Positions 33,961 through 42,388 of a DNA stretch of 64,000 nt are shown piece after piece (positions within the stretch are counted from its first letter, which is position 1; each line of letters opens with the position of its first letter). The translations under genes were made by a program, and so were the position numbers. Origin of the DNA: M55B144 sp964550615 (GTDB taxonomy: Bacteria; Bipolaricaulota; Bipolaricaulia; UBA7950; UBA9294). The stretch is taken from assembly GCA_964550615.1 (NCBI GenBank), contig CAZKAB010000002.1, positions 39,304-103,303 on the forward strand, given 5' to 3'. The notes under the pieces are model-generated. The model was not told the origin of the DNA, did no database searches, and saw nothing but the letters and a program-made list of their open reading frames with translations.

Positions 33961-34006
33961 GTAGAGGTTGGTTCGAATCGGAAATACCGGCTTTTACAAC
34001 CTCTAC
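33961..34006. terminator. 10-bp perfect inverted repeat between convergent genes
   Basis: GTAGAGGTTG (33961-33970) pairs perfectly with CAACCTCTAC (33997-34006), with a smaller CGG/CCG pair in the loop. It begins 2 nt after the membrane protein stop and includes the stop codon of the opposing YciI-like gene. It probably ends both transcripts, though without U-tracts. Confidence 0.5.
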
Positions 34007-34315
34007 TCCCGCTGCAAGGCGATCCTGTAAGGGAATAGCTCGGCGCGCATCACGCCGTTGCGTGCAGCAGGATCGTTGCTCATTATGCTCGCGGCTGCTT
34101 CGTCCGTCTCCGCCTCAAAGATAACGATTCCAAACGAGCTTTCGTCCGTGTTCAGGGTTCGTCCGGCGAGGATTAGTACTCCACATCTTTATCAGCGCCT
34201 GCAAGTAGGAGAAGTGCTCTGCGACGGACGTCTCTTCTTCCGGCGTTGGGCCGTGTGTGAGCATTCCGGGACGTGTCGGCTGAATCTTGTACAGATACTG
34301 ATTTGGCTCAGGCAC
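34003..34315 (-). pseudogene. YciI-like (YCII domain) gene with a frameshift
   Basis: From GTG 34315 (AGGAG 7 nt upstream) the frame reads EPNQYLYKIQPTRPGML, then HFSYLQALIK, as in YCII-domain proteins. After about 43 codons similarity switches frame near 34186: CGVLILAGRTLNTDESSFGI, VIFEAETDEAAASIM, GVMRAELFPYRIAL, ending at TAG 34003. One extra A (or two missing bases) at 34186 explains the shift; restored, the protein is about 103 residues, normal for the family. The rest is intact, so this is a recent mutation, a sequencing error, or programmed slippage. It lies 35 nt downstream of pckA on the same strand. Confidence 0.75.
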
Positions 34316-34350
34316 GCCCGCTCTCCTGCCCTCGTGAAGGTCTTCGGGCG

Positions 34351-35994
34351 TCACTTGCCCGGGCACTGAGCGTAGACGGCCTTATCGAGACCTTTGTTTC
34401 CATACGCCTTATCGAAGTGAGCGGCAAACTCGTCCGCGAGCCTGCGCGAGCGGGCATCGTAGGCGGACTTGTCCTCCCACGTGTTCCTTGGATTCAGGAT
34501 CTCGGCGGGAACGTCCGGACAAACGCGCGGGATGAGTACGTGGAAGGTCAGATCTTCGTCGTATTCAACATTGTCCAGTCCGCCGGTTAATGCGGCATGC
34601 ACCATTGCCCGCGTCAATGTGATGTCCATTCTCTTTCCAACACCGTACGGACCGCCTGACCAGCCGGTATTCACCAGATAGACGGTCGTGTTGTGGGCGG
34701 CCATCTTGTCGCCGAGCATACGCGCATACACATCGGGATTGCGCGGCATGAACGGCTCGCCGAAGAACCTGGAAAACGTCGTCTTCGGCTCGACGATCCC
34801 GGTTTCGGTCCCCGCGAGCTTGCTCGTGTATCCCATCAGGAACCAAAGCATCGCTTGTTCCTTGGTAAGCTTGGCGATCGGCGGCAGGACGCCGTTGGCG
34901 TCTGCGGTAAGGAAGAGGATTGTCGCCGGATGTCCGCCGGTAGACGTTTCCTTGATGTTCGCCAGATAGCGTAGCGGGTATGAGGCACGCGAGTTTGGCG
35001 TAAACCGGTCGTCGTACAGGTCGAACTCGCCACTCGGATAGACCATCGCGTTCTCTACGATCGAACCGTGCGACAGGTAGTCATCATCATGCATCACGGC
35101 ACTGTAAATCTCCGGTTCCTTTGACGGATCCAGGTCGATCAACTTGGCATAACACCCGTTCTCGAAGTTGGCGATTCCATCATCGCCCCAGCCGTGTTCG
35201 TCGTCGCCCAGCAGGGCGCGGCGTGGATCGGCGGACAGGGTTGTCTTGCCGGTGCCCGACAAGCCGAGGAGGAGCGCAGTATCTCCGTTCTTCCCCTCAT
35301 TCGCCGAGCAATGTAGAGGTAGGATTCCCTCAGCGGGAAGCAGGTAGTTCATCACGGTAAACATCAGTTTCTTCACCGACCCGGCATACGCGGAGCCGTA
35401 GACTACGCCGATGCGGCGATCAAAGTCCATTCCGATGATCATCGTCGATGTCTTGCCGGTTGTTGGATCGATCCTCAGTCGCCCGGAATAGCGCTCGGGG
35501 TCGAGCTTGTCATCAGGAACGACGAGGAGGGTGAACGGTCTGCCGGCGAACGTACTCCTCTCGATGTCCACCGGGACGGGGCGGAACATGTTGTCGGTGA
35601 ACAGCGCCGTCAGCGCGCGGCTGCCGATGGTCTTCACCGGCAATGCGTAGGATAAATCCGCTCCTAGGACGCGGTCTGTGACATAGATCCGATCCTTACC
35701 TGCCAGTTTGGTTATCGCGTCTTCGAGGACCATGTCGAACGTCTCCTCATCGATCGGGATGTTGTTCGGCGAATCCCAATCGATCTCGCCCGCACTCGCG
35801 GCTCGTTTTACGGTGAGCGTGTCCTTGGGGCTGCGGCCGGTCGATTCGGGTCGGGTCCAGGTGGCGAGCGCACCGCAGGCGCTGATAATGACCTCTTTGC
35901 TGGCGACACAGTCGGCGATCATTGTCTTGCGGGAGGGGTTGTCGATGACGTGCGCGTGCGTCATGAGCTCGCGCAGGCTATGCTCGAGATTCAT
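34351..35994 (-). CDS. pckA: ATP-dependent phosphoenolpyruvate carboxykinase
   Basis: A 547-residue enzyme interconverting oxaloacetate plus ATP with PEP, CO2 and ADP. Seen are GMDFDRRIGVVYGSAYAGSV, the region LLPAEGILPLHCSANEG, the nucleotide-binding GLSGTGKTTLSADP, the metal site GDDEHGWGDDGIANFENGCY, and FLTADANGVLPPIA. The P-loop and overall form are those of the ATP rather than GTP enzyme. ATG 35994 has AAGGTGA upstream; 37 upstream in-frame codons lack similarity. It may run either to PEP for gluconeogenesis or to oxaloacetate in fermentation. Confidence 0.95.
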   Translation of the reverse strand: MNLEHSLRELMTHAHVIDNPSRKTMIADCVASKEVIISACGALATWTRPESTGRSPKDTLTVKRAASAGEIDWDSPNNIPIDEETFDMVLEDAITKLAGKDRIYVTDRVLGADLSYALPVKTIGSRALTALFTDNMFRPVPVDIERSTFAGRPFTLLVVPDDKLDPERYSGRLRIDPTTGKTSTMIIGMDFDRRIGVVYGSAYAGSVKKLMFTVMNYLLPAEGILPLHCSANEGKNGDTALLLGLSGTGKTTLSADPRRALLGDDEHGWGDDGIANFENGCYAKLIDLDPSKEPEIYSAVMHDDDYLSHGSIVENAMVYPSGEFDLYDDRFTPNSRASYPLRYLANIKETSTGGHPATILFLTADANGVLPPIAKLTKEQAMLWFLMGYTSKLAGTETGIVEPKTTFSRFFGEPFMPRNPDVYARMLGDKMAAHNTTVYLVNTGWSGGPYGVGKRMDITLTRAMVHAALTGGLDNVEYDEDLTFHVLIPRVCPDVPAEILNPRNTWEDKSAYDARSRRLADEFAAHFDKAYGNKGLDKAVYAQCPGK

Positions 35995-36103
35995 CGTGAT
36001 TTCACCTTCAGGCTTGTGCTCCACACCGTGCGGCGAACTCGGCTGGTGCAGGCGAGGTATCATACCCGACTGGAATGGGAAAATCACATCGACTGCGGCT
36101 AAC

Positions 36104-36559
36104 ATGGTTCAAATGAATACGATCGACAACGAACTCTTGATGTCCATACAAGGTGCGGCTTCATTTGAGGATGCATGTCGCTTTGCAGTCAGCTGGCTGC
36201 GTGAAAATGGGGAGCACTTCGACTGGGTGGGAATATACATCGTACAGGGCGACCATCTTATGCTTACCGCTTGGGACGGTCCGGACGCGACAGAACACGT
36301 GCGCATCCCGGTCGGAATGGGAATTTGTGGTCTTGCTGCTCGAACTGGAGATACAGTGATCGTCGACGATGTTAACGCCGACGCACGCTATCTCGCCTGC
36401 TTCCCGCAGACACGGGCAGAGATTGTTGTTCCCATCTGTCATGACGGGCGAGTTATCGGTGAAATCGACATCGATTCCGACAAACCCGCCGCCTTCTCGG
36501 TGGCGGATCGGGTACTGCTTGAACAGATAGCCGCGTTGCTCGGGAAACGAGCGGAATAA
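36104..36559 (+). CDS. GAF-domain protein, free-methionine-sulfoxide-reductase-like
   Basis: A 151-residue single GAF domain. The segment IPVGMGICGLAARTGDTVIV, then DDVNADARYLACFP and AEIVVPICHDGRVIGEIDID, closely follows free methionine-(R)-sulfoxide reductase (fRMsr). Two of the three fRMsr cysteines are present (GICG and LACF). The third, before VRIP, is His. It may be an fRMsr variant or a small GAF ligand sensor. ATG 36113 is an alternative start. It is divergent from pckA with 109 nt between. Confidence 0.72.
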   Translation: MVQMNTIDNELLMSIQGAASFEDACRFAVSWLRENGEHFDWVGIYIVQGDHLMLTAWDGPDATEHVRIPVGMGICGLAARTGDTVIVDDVNADARYLACFPQTRAEIVVPICHDGRVIGEIDIDSDKPAAFSVADRVLLEQIAALLGKRAE

Positions 36560-36899
36560 GCGATTGCATCTGACAGCATCTTCGTATCGAGCAATGCCGG
36601 CGAATATGGCGATAACACCTTGCCTCCCGCAAGGCCACAGGTGGTTCCGGACACAACCGTTCTTCGATACGATGACGGCGGACCTTCTTCTATGACATGA
36701 AGCAGCCGATCGGATTGGCATCGGTTGATGAATCAGTGTGTTGTCGTCAGGAAAAGCATGCCGGATGCGCTGGTTATGTGTGAAGGGGAGGACGTAGAAT
36801 ATGCTCTTGGCTCCGTAAAACCCGGCAACGTGGGTCCACCCTGCAGCATGGTTTGAGACAAGAGTCGCTGACCGGTGTTTGGAGTGAGGAGGGGGAACG
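36560..36899. other. 340-bp intergenic region
   Basis: No credible gene. It contains the hairpin CCTTGC/GCAAGG (36618-36634), which may end the GAF gene, and a possible 30-codon frame from about 36696 without a ribosome site. The GAGGAGGGGG of the next gene lies at its right end. Confidence 0.5.
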
Positions 36900-38405
36900 A
36901 TGGCAAAGAAGATCGTGATCATCGGAGCAGGCATCGCGGGCTTGTCAGCGGGCTGCTACGCGCGCATGAACGGATACGATGTGGAGATCCACGAAGCACA
37001 CACCGTGCCGGGAGGTCTCTGCACATCTTGGAGGCGAGGGGACTACGTTATCGATGGATGCATTCATTGGTTGACCGGATCCAGTCCGGGATCGGGCTTC
37101 TACAGCATCTGGGAGGAGCTTGGCGCAGTGCAAGGACGGCGCATGTTCGACCACGAAGTCTTCTCGACCGTTGCTGCGCGTAACGGAAAGAAGCTTCACT
37201 TGTACACTGATATCGATCGGCTTGAAGCGCACCTTAAAGAGCTATCCCCGCAGGATGCGCGCGCCATCGAGGAGTTGTGCGCACTGATCCGTCGCTTGGC
37301 CGGGTTCTCCTTCCCGATTGGAAAGCCCGCGGAACTCATGGGCATGCTCGACGGAATCCGGATGATGGCTCGCCTGCATCCGCACATGAAAGACCTTGCG
37401 ACTGTCGGCGGCATGACGCTCAAGGATCTCGGCGCACGTTTCAACGATCCGTTCCTGCGGGATGCCATCGAGAATATCTTCTTCGACGGGACAATGCCTG
37501 CCATGGCTCTGGTTATGACCCTCGGTCCGATGAGCCGGCACGCTGCCGGCTACCCGCTCGGCGGCTCGCTTGAGTTTGCTCGAGCAATTGAGAAACGCTT
37601 CATCGACCTCGACGGTAGGATCATCTACGGATCACGTGTGGGGAAGGTCATTGAGATGGCGGGGCGTGCGGTGGGCGTTCGTCTGACCGGAGGCGGAGAA
37701 GTGGCTGCAGACTACGTCATCTCCGCCTCAGACATGCGTGCCACCCTGTTCTCTCTGCTTGACGGCAGCCGCATTGAACCGCTGCATCGTGAGCTTCTCG
37801 ACACGGGGCGACTGTACGATCCGATGGTTCAAGTAGCATTTGGAGTCGACGTGGACTTATCCAACGAGATCTCGTGTGTCGGCACTGCGTACGAACTCGA
37901 GCATCCGGTCGAACTCGCGGGCCGCAAGCTATCGCACTTTCGCGTGAAGAACTACTGCTATGATCCGGCACTCGCCCCGGCAGGAAAGTCGGTGGTGATG
38001 GCGGGAACGTCGACCGATTGGTCGTACTGGGAACCGCTCATCGCCGATCCTTCCGCCTATGCCGAGGAGAAGGAGAGAATCGTAGCGACCTGCCGGGAGG
38101 AGGTCGATCGGATATATCCCGGCTTCTCTTCGAAGATTGAGGTGACCGATATCGCGACACCGCATACATTTGCGCGCTACACCGGAAACTGGAAGGGGAC
38201 GTTCATGACCTGGATGCTGTCAAGCGATTTCCAGCGTGCACACCGCTACATCCCCAAGACCGTGCCCGGGCTGTCAGGATTCTACCTTGCGAGCATGTGG
38301 ACCGATCCGCCCGGCGGTATTCCGGGCGCAGCGAGCGCCGGCCGTGGAGTTGTTCAGCTTCTGTGTCACGAGGACCGCAAGGAATTCGTCACTTCAACGC
38401 CGTAG
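36900..38405 (+). CDS. FAD-dependent oxidoreductase, phytoene desaturase-like
   Basis: A 501-residue flavoprotein. The N-terminal dinucleotide motif IVIIGAGIAGLSAGCYARMN is followed by the FAD-ribose Glu region and PGGLCTSWRRGDYVIDGCIHW. The C-terminal FAD motif is TVPGLSGFYLASMWTDPPGG with GAASAGRG. Order and length match the CrtI/carotenoid-isomerase group (NAD(P)/FAD-dependent oxidoreductases). No other carotenoid genes are nearby, so the substrate is open; many such proteins in anaerobes are uncharacterised. GAGGAGGGGG lies just before the ATG. Confidence 0.85.
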   Translation: MAKKIVIIGAGIAGLSAGCYARMNGYDVEIHEAHTVPGGLCTSWRRGDYVIDGCIHWLTGSSPGSGFYSIWEELGAVQGRRMFDHEVFSTVAARNGKKLHLYTDIDRLEAHLKELSPQDARAIEELCALIRRLAGFSFPIGKPAELMGMLDGIRMMARLHPHMKDLATVGGMTLKDLGARFNDPFLRDAIENIFFDGTMPAMALVMTLGPMSRHAAGYPLGGSLEFARAIEKRFIDLDGRIIYGSRVGKVIEMAGRAVGVRLTGGGEVAADYVISASDMRATLFSLLDGSRIEPLHRELLDTGRLYDPMVQVAFGVDVDLSNEISCVGTAYELEHPVELAGRKLSHFRVKNYCYDPALAPAGKSVVMAGTSTDWSYWEPLIADPSAYAEEKERIVATCREEVDRIYPGFSSKIEVTDIATPHTFARYTGNWKGTFMTWMLSSDFQRAHRYIPKTVPGLSGFYLASMWTDPPGGIPGAASAGRGVVQLLCHEDRKEFVTSTP

Positions 38406-38408
38406 CCG

Positions 38409-39194
38409 TTATGCAAGTGGAATGGAAAAGAGCGTTACCGCATTCTGCGTGGTGGCCTGCGCGACCTGTTCGAATGTAATGTCCTTGAGACGGGCGATCT
38501 CTTCCGCTACGTACCGTACATAGGCCGGCTCGTTCCTTTTCCCTCGATACGGAACCGGAGTGAGGTACGGGCAGTCGGTCTCTATAAGAATGCGATCGAG
38601 AGGGGCTGCGGCCACGGCCTCGCGGAGGATCTCGTTCTTGTCGAAGGTCAGCGGCCCTCCGATTCCCAGGTGGAAGCCAAGGTCGATAAATTCCTCCGCC
38701 AATGCGCGATCGCCGAGGAATGAGTGAATTACTCCACTCTTCGGCCGGTGGTTTCTCAAGATAGCAAGCATATCCTTTGTCGATTCACGATTGTGGACGA
38801 TCACCGGCAGTTCGAGTTCGTCGGCGAGCTCTATCTGGTCTACGAATGCTTGCCGCTGGACGTTGCGAGGAGACAGATCGCGGTAGTAGTCGAGGCCGAT
38901 CTCGCCGATTGCCACGACTGAGCTTTGCTTCGCCATTGCCCGCAAGCGCTCCATCCCTGCTGGGTCGAGCGTCTTCGCGTCGTGCGGATGGACGCCGACC
39001 GCAGCCCAGATGCATCGGTGCCGCTCGGCAAGCTTGACCGCTGCCGCGCTTGATTCAATGTCTGCTCCCACAGTAATCACGCCGATCTTCGCAGCGAACG
39101 CGTCCGCGATCACGGCGGCACGGTCGCGGTTGTAGTCCGACGAGTCGAGATGGGCATGCGTATCGATCAGTTCAATGGCTTTGGTGTCCGGCAT
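38409..39194 (-). CDS. tatD: TatD-family metal-dependent hydrolase
   Basis: A 261-residue TIM-barrel hydrolase with the family motifs LIDTHAHLD, AVGVHPHDA, GEIGLDYYRD, LPVIVHNRE, GVIHSFLGD and ETDCPYLTPVPYRG. Members (TatD/YcfH) act as metal-dependent DNases and possibly D-tyrosyl-tRNA or peptide hydrolases. AAGGAG lies 9 nt before the ATG. It is downstream of galK by 101 nt and probably has its own promoter. Confidence 0.92.
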   Translation of the reverse strand: MPDTKAIELIDTHAHLDSSDYNRDRAAVIADAFAAKIGVITVGADIESSAAAVKLAERHRCIWAAVGVHPHDAKTLDPAGMERLRAMAKQSSVVAIGEIGLDYYRDLSPRNVQRQAFVDQIELADELELPVIVHNRESTKDMLAILRNHRPKSGVIHSFLGDRALAEEFIDLGFHLGIGGPLTFDKNEILREAVAAAPLDRILIETDCPYLTPVPYRGKRNEPAYVRYVAEEIARLKDITFEQVAQATTQNAVTLFSIPLA

Positions 39195-39223
39195 CGAATC
39201 GCACTCCTTGGCGGGATCCTGCT

Positions 39224-39252
39224 ATTGTACCAGCAGGACGGGAAAGCTCGAA
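39224..39252 (-). promoter_or_regulatory. possible tatD promoter in a hairpin
   Basis: A minus-strand -10 TACAAT (39229-39224) with a weak -35 TTCGAG (39252-39247) at 17 nt. The -10 lies in the loop of a 7-bp inverted repeat (TCCTGCT/AGCAGGA, 39217-39238), which could also terminate the galK operon. Confidence 0.35.
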
Positions 39253-39295
39253 CCCGAAGGATCAACGGAAGCCGGCACCGGAAACTGGCGCTCAT

Positions 39296-40465
39296 CTACA
39301 GACAGGCGTTCAGCTCTTTTGCGCCCGGTCCGGCGCGCACCGTGATTATCGTGGTCTCTCGTTCAAACCGGTCTCTGAAGACGGAGCATATCTGTCCTGC
39401 ATAGTCGTGGGCCTGCTTGGAAGGGACAAGGTGGAGCGTTGCGCCTCCGAATCCGCCGCCGACCAGGCGAGCGCCGATCGCTCCGTGCTCTCCCGCCCAG
39501 TCAATCAAGAAGTCCAGCTCGGCGCAGCTGACCTCGAACAGATCTCTCAGGGAAGCGTGTGAAGAGAATAGCAATTCCCCAAGTCTCTTGATGTTGTCTT
39601 CTTCCAGAGCTTTCGTTGCTTCCAGAACGCGCTTGTTCTCCCTAACGACGTGAGTCACTCGTCGTCCTAGTACGGACGGGAGAACGTTTGTCCAGTCTCT
39701 TTCCGTCAGTATGGTGCCGACGCTGGAAAGCGACCGGATCCCGCGATCCGGGAACGCTTCCCTCAACAGGGCAAGGGCCGTCTCGCACTCGCGCCGGCGG
39801 TCGTTGTAACCGCTGCGCGAGAGAAGGCGGTGTACGTTTGTGTCGACCACCAACAAGCTTGTTTCCTCAAATGGCATAGGGACATTGCGAAAACAAAGCG
39901 AGTCTGTATTGAGGAAAAGTGCAGAACGATCGGCCGCGAGCAGGCTTACGAGTTGGTCCATAATGCCGCAACGCGTCCCCACATACTCGTTCTCCACGCG
40001 CTGGCAAAGCCTGACCAGATCCAGATCTCCGATTGAGATCCGGTAGACATGGCACAAGCCCAGGGCAAGGGAGATTTCTAGCGCGGCGGAGCTGCTTAGC
40101 CCGGCGCCGATCGGTACGTCGCTCGTGATGACCCCGTCAACGCCGAAAGGCAGTTCTTGCAGACGCGAGAACTCAATCAGGATCCCAATGAGGTAGTCCG
40201 ACCAGTCGCCGCTTCGTTTCTGACCCTGGAGCGGCAGGCTGCGCTCGACCGTGTGGTCGTACGATGACGCATAGAACCGTACCTTGTGGTCGGAACGCGG
40301 GCGGATGCAGAGATTCGTACAGCGGTCGATCGCGAACGGCAGGACGTAGCCCCCGTTGTAGTCGGTGTGTTCCCCAATGAGATTCACACGGCCGGGCGCG
40401 CGAGCGACGATCGAGTCGGCTCCTGTACCGAAGCGATCATCGAGCAGCGAGAAGTCATCTAACAA
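39296..40465 (-). CDS. galK: galactokinase
   Basis: A 389-residue GHMP kinase phosphorylating galactose at C1. The galactokinase signature GRVNLIGEHTDYNGGYVLP is near the N-terminus. The ATP loop VPIGAGLSSSAALEI, the catalytic region RCGIMDQLVSLL and the C-terminal GARLVGGGFGGATLHLV follow. It starts at TTG with GGAG 8 nt upstream and overlaps the Gfo/Idh gene by 11 nt. As last gene of the LacI-controlled transport operon it argues that the imported sugar contains galactose. No galT or galE is in the window. Confidence 0.94.
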   Translation of the reverse strand: MLDDFSLLDDRFGTGADSIVARAPGRVNLIGEHTDYNGGYVLPFAIDRCTNLCIRPRSDHKVRFYASSYDHTVERSLPLQGQKRSGDWSDYLIGILIEFSRLQELPFGVDGVITSDVPIGAGLSSSAALEISLALGLCHVYRISIGDLDLVRLCQRVENEYVGTRCGIMDQLVSLLAADRSALFLNTDSLCFRNVPMPFEETSLLVVDTNVHRLLSRSGYNDRRRECETALALLREAFPDRGIRSLSSVGTILTERDWTNVLPSVLGRRVTHVVRENKRVLEATKALEEDNIKRLGELLFSSHASLRDLFEVSCAELDFLIDWAGEHGAIGARLVGGGFGGATLHLVPSKQAHDYAGQICSVFRDRFERETTIITVRAGPGAKELNACL

Positions 40466-41477
40466 CTGATATCTCCACCGAAGCTTTGTTGTGGGCCGAT
40501 TCCCTCAACGCGGCGAGCGTCAGCAGGTTGGCGATACTGTCGGCACTTGTGATACAGGGTGATACATCCTCCAGAATACACTTCGAGAAATGGTCCACTT
40601 CCAGACGGTACTCGTTCTCTGCCTCGATTTCCTCGGTTATGGTCGTCCCATGAGCGTCAATCTCTATTCTGACGTTGGTACCGCGCCCAGGATTATAGGG
40701 GTTGAAGGCCGTAATGCGCCCCTGCGCCCCTACCACCTCGTACTCTTTGCGCGTCGCGAGAAGGAAGCTTGAATCGAATACGGCGACGCGCTCATCGGAG
40801 AACGTGAGAATCGCTCTAGTTTCCGCCTCAGCGCTGTGCTCACGGTAATACGTGCTGGCGGCCAAGACATGGAGCGGATCGGCTGAGAACATGTGCCGTG
40901 CAGTGTCGATGCAGTAGATGCCGAGATCTCCGAGGCTCCCTCCTCCCGCCTCCTCCAGCCAGCGGAAGTCGTGCTCTCGGTCTTGCAGGTGTAGCGGGAA
41001 CGAATGAGCTGCTCGGATCAGGCGTGGCTTTCCGATCGTTCCTTCCGTCAACAGCTCTCTGATTCGTCTTGTTTGGGGGTGGAATCGGTACATGAGTCCT
41101 TCCATGAGGAGTACGCCGTTTTTCTCGCTTGCTTCGAACATCGCTACTCCTTCTGCGACGCTTGTTGCAAGCGGTTTCTCACACAGCACATGCTTTCCTG
41201 CGGCCATCGCGCGTATCGCCCACTCGTGATGAAGATGGTTGGGAAGAGGGACGTAAACTGCATCAATCGACTCGTCGGCCAGGAGCGCCTCGTAGCTGGC
41301 GTATGCCTTGGGAACCCGATGTCTCTCGGCGAACCGTCTGGCACGGTCCTGATCCCTGCTTGCCACAGCGGTCAGCCGAGCAAGCAGGGCCTCGTGAAAC
41401 GCGGGGACCAGTCGTTCTTCCGCGATGCTTGCCGTCCCCAATATTCCCCACGTTATGGTGCTGCCGTTTGCCGTCAT
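40455..41477 (-). CDS. Gfo/Idh/MocA-family dehydrogenase
   Basis: A 340-residue NAD(P)-dependent sugar oxidoreductase. A Rossmann start TWGILGTASIAEERLVPAF is followed by VPLPNHLHHEWAIRAMAAGK and the catalytic EKP (HVLCEKPLATS). The substrate domain contains EAGGGSLGDLGIYCIDTARH with the likely active-site His. ATG 41477 has GGAGG 7 nt upstream and removes 13 extra codons. In this operon it may oxidise or isomerise the imported sugar, but the family has many substrates. Confidence 0.88.
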   Translation of the reverse strand: MTANGSTITWGILGTASIAEERLVPAFHEALLARLTAVASRDQDRARRFAERHRVPKAYASYEALLADESIDAVYVPLPNHLHHEWAIRAMAAGKHVLCEKPLATSVAEGVAMFEASEKNGVLLMEGLMYRFHPQTRRIRELLTEGTIGKPRLIRAAHSFPLHLQDREHDFRWLEEAGGGSLGDLGIYCIDTARHMFSADPLHVLAASTYYREHSAEAETRAILTFSDERVAVFDSSFLLATRKEYEVVGAQGRITAFNPYNPGRGTNVRIEIDAHGTTITEEIEAENEYRLEVDHFSKCILEDVSPCITSADSIANLLTLAALRESAHNKASVEISVVR

Positions 41478-41563
41478 GTCATACCTCCATCGTACGCGGC
41501 CGTCCGACCGTGACAAAACTCAAGTTGTCGCCGAGGAGATCTTCATCTGCCCGCATATGAAGG

Positions 41564-42388
41564 CTACCCCTTTACCGAGCCGGCGAGAAGACCGCGGATG
41601 AAGTAGCGTCCCATCAGAACGTAGATCAGCAGTACCGGAATGGCGGCGATGATCGATCCGGCCATCGGCAGATTCCAACTGACCGCCTCCCCGCCGGCGA
41701 GTTGGGCTAGTCCTACGGTGATTGGGTTGGAGGCATATTTGGTCAGCGTGATCCCCCATAGGAACTCGTTCCAGATCTGGGTGAACTGCCAGATGAAAGT
41801 GACGACGAATCCCGGGATCGAAAGCGGGAAGATCACCCGTGCGTAGAGCTTGAAGAATCCCGCTCCATCGATCTGCGCCGATTCGGTGAGTGAAGCGGGA
41901 ATCTGGGCATAGAAGTTGCGAAAGATGAGAGTGGTTATTGGGAGGCCGTAAACGACGTGGGCGAGGATTAACCCGGGCAGGCCGCCGTACATGTGCATCT
42001 GGCGCAGTGTCTGGAAGAGCGGAATCAGGATGATCTGATACGGAATGAACATGCCGAATAATAGCAGCGTAAATACGATATCGTTTCCCTTGAACCGCCA
42101 CTTGGAGAAGACGTAGCCGTTCAATGAACCCATCATCGATGAGAGGATCGTCGCGGTGACGGCGAGGATGATGCTGTTCATGATGTTCGGCCCCAGCTTG
42201 GCGTACGCTTGGCCGAAGCTTCCCCAGTTAAGTCGTGACGGGGTTTGCCATGCGGTTTCCAGGTTGATATCGGCCGGGGCTTTGAGAGCCGTAATCACGG
42301 TCATGTAGATCGGAGTCAGATAGACCAGCGACACGATAATCAACACTGCATACAGGAGTATCCTTGCCCAAGTCATTCTTGCGGTCAT
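41564..42388 (-). CDS. ABC sugar transporter permease (MalG-like)
   Basis: A 274-residue inner-membrane protein with six predicted helices. The EAA loop that docks on the ATPase is ESAQIDGAGFFKLYARVIFP. It is typical of the second permease of CUT1 carbohydrate importers. Its ATG overlaps the stop of the first permease by 4 nt. No ATPase gene is present, so a shared MsmX-like ATPase elsewhere must power it. Confidence 0.92.
   Translation of the reverse strand: MTARMTWARILLYAVLIIVSLVYLTPIYMTVITALKAPADINLETAWQTPSRLNWGSFGQAYAKLGPNIMNSIILAVTATILSSMMGSLNGYVFSKWRFKGNDIVFTLLLFGMFIPYQIILIPLFQTLRQMHMYGGLPGLILAHVVYGLPITTLIFRNFYAQIPASLTESAQIDGAGFFKLYARVIFPLSIPGFVVTFIWQFTQIWNEFLWGITLTKYASNPITVGLAQLAGGEAVSWNLPMAGSIIAAIPVLLIYVLMGRYFIRGLLAGSVKG

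Noticed and set aside
33961..34006. GGTTCGAATC resembling a tRNA T-loop
   Set aside because: The arms around it form a 10-bp hairpin between convergent genes, not a cloverleaf.
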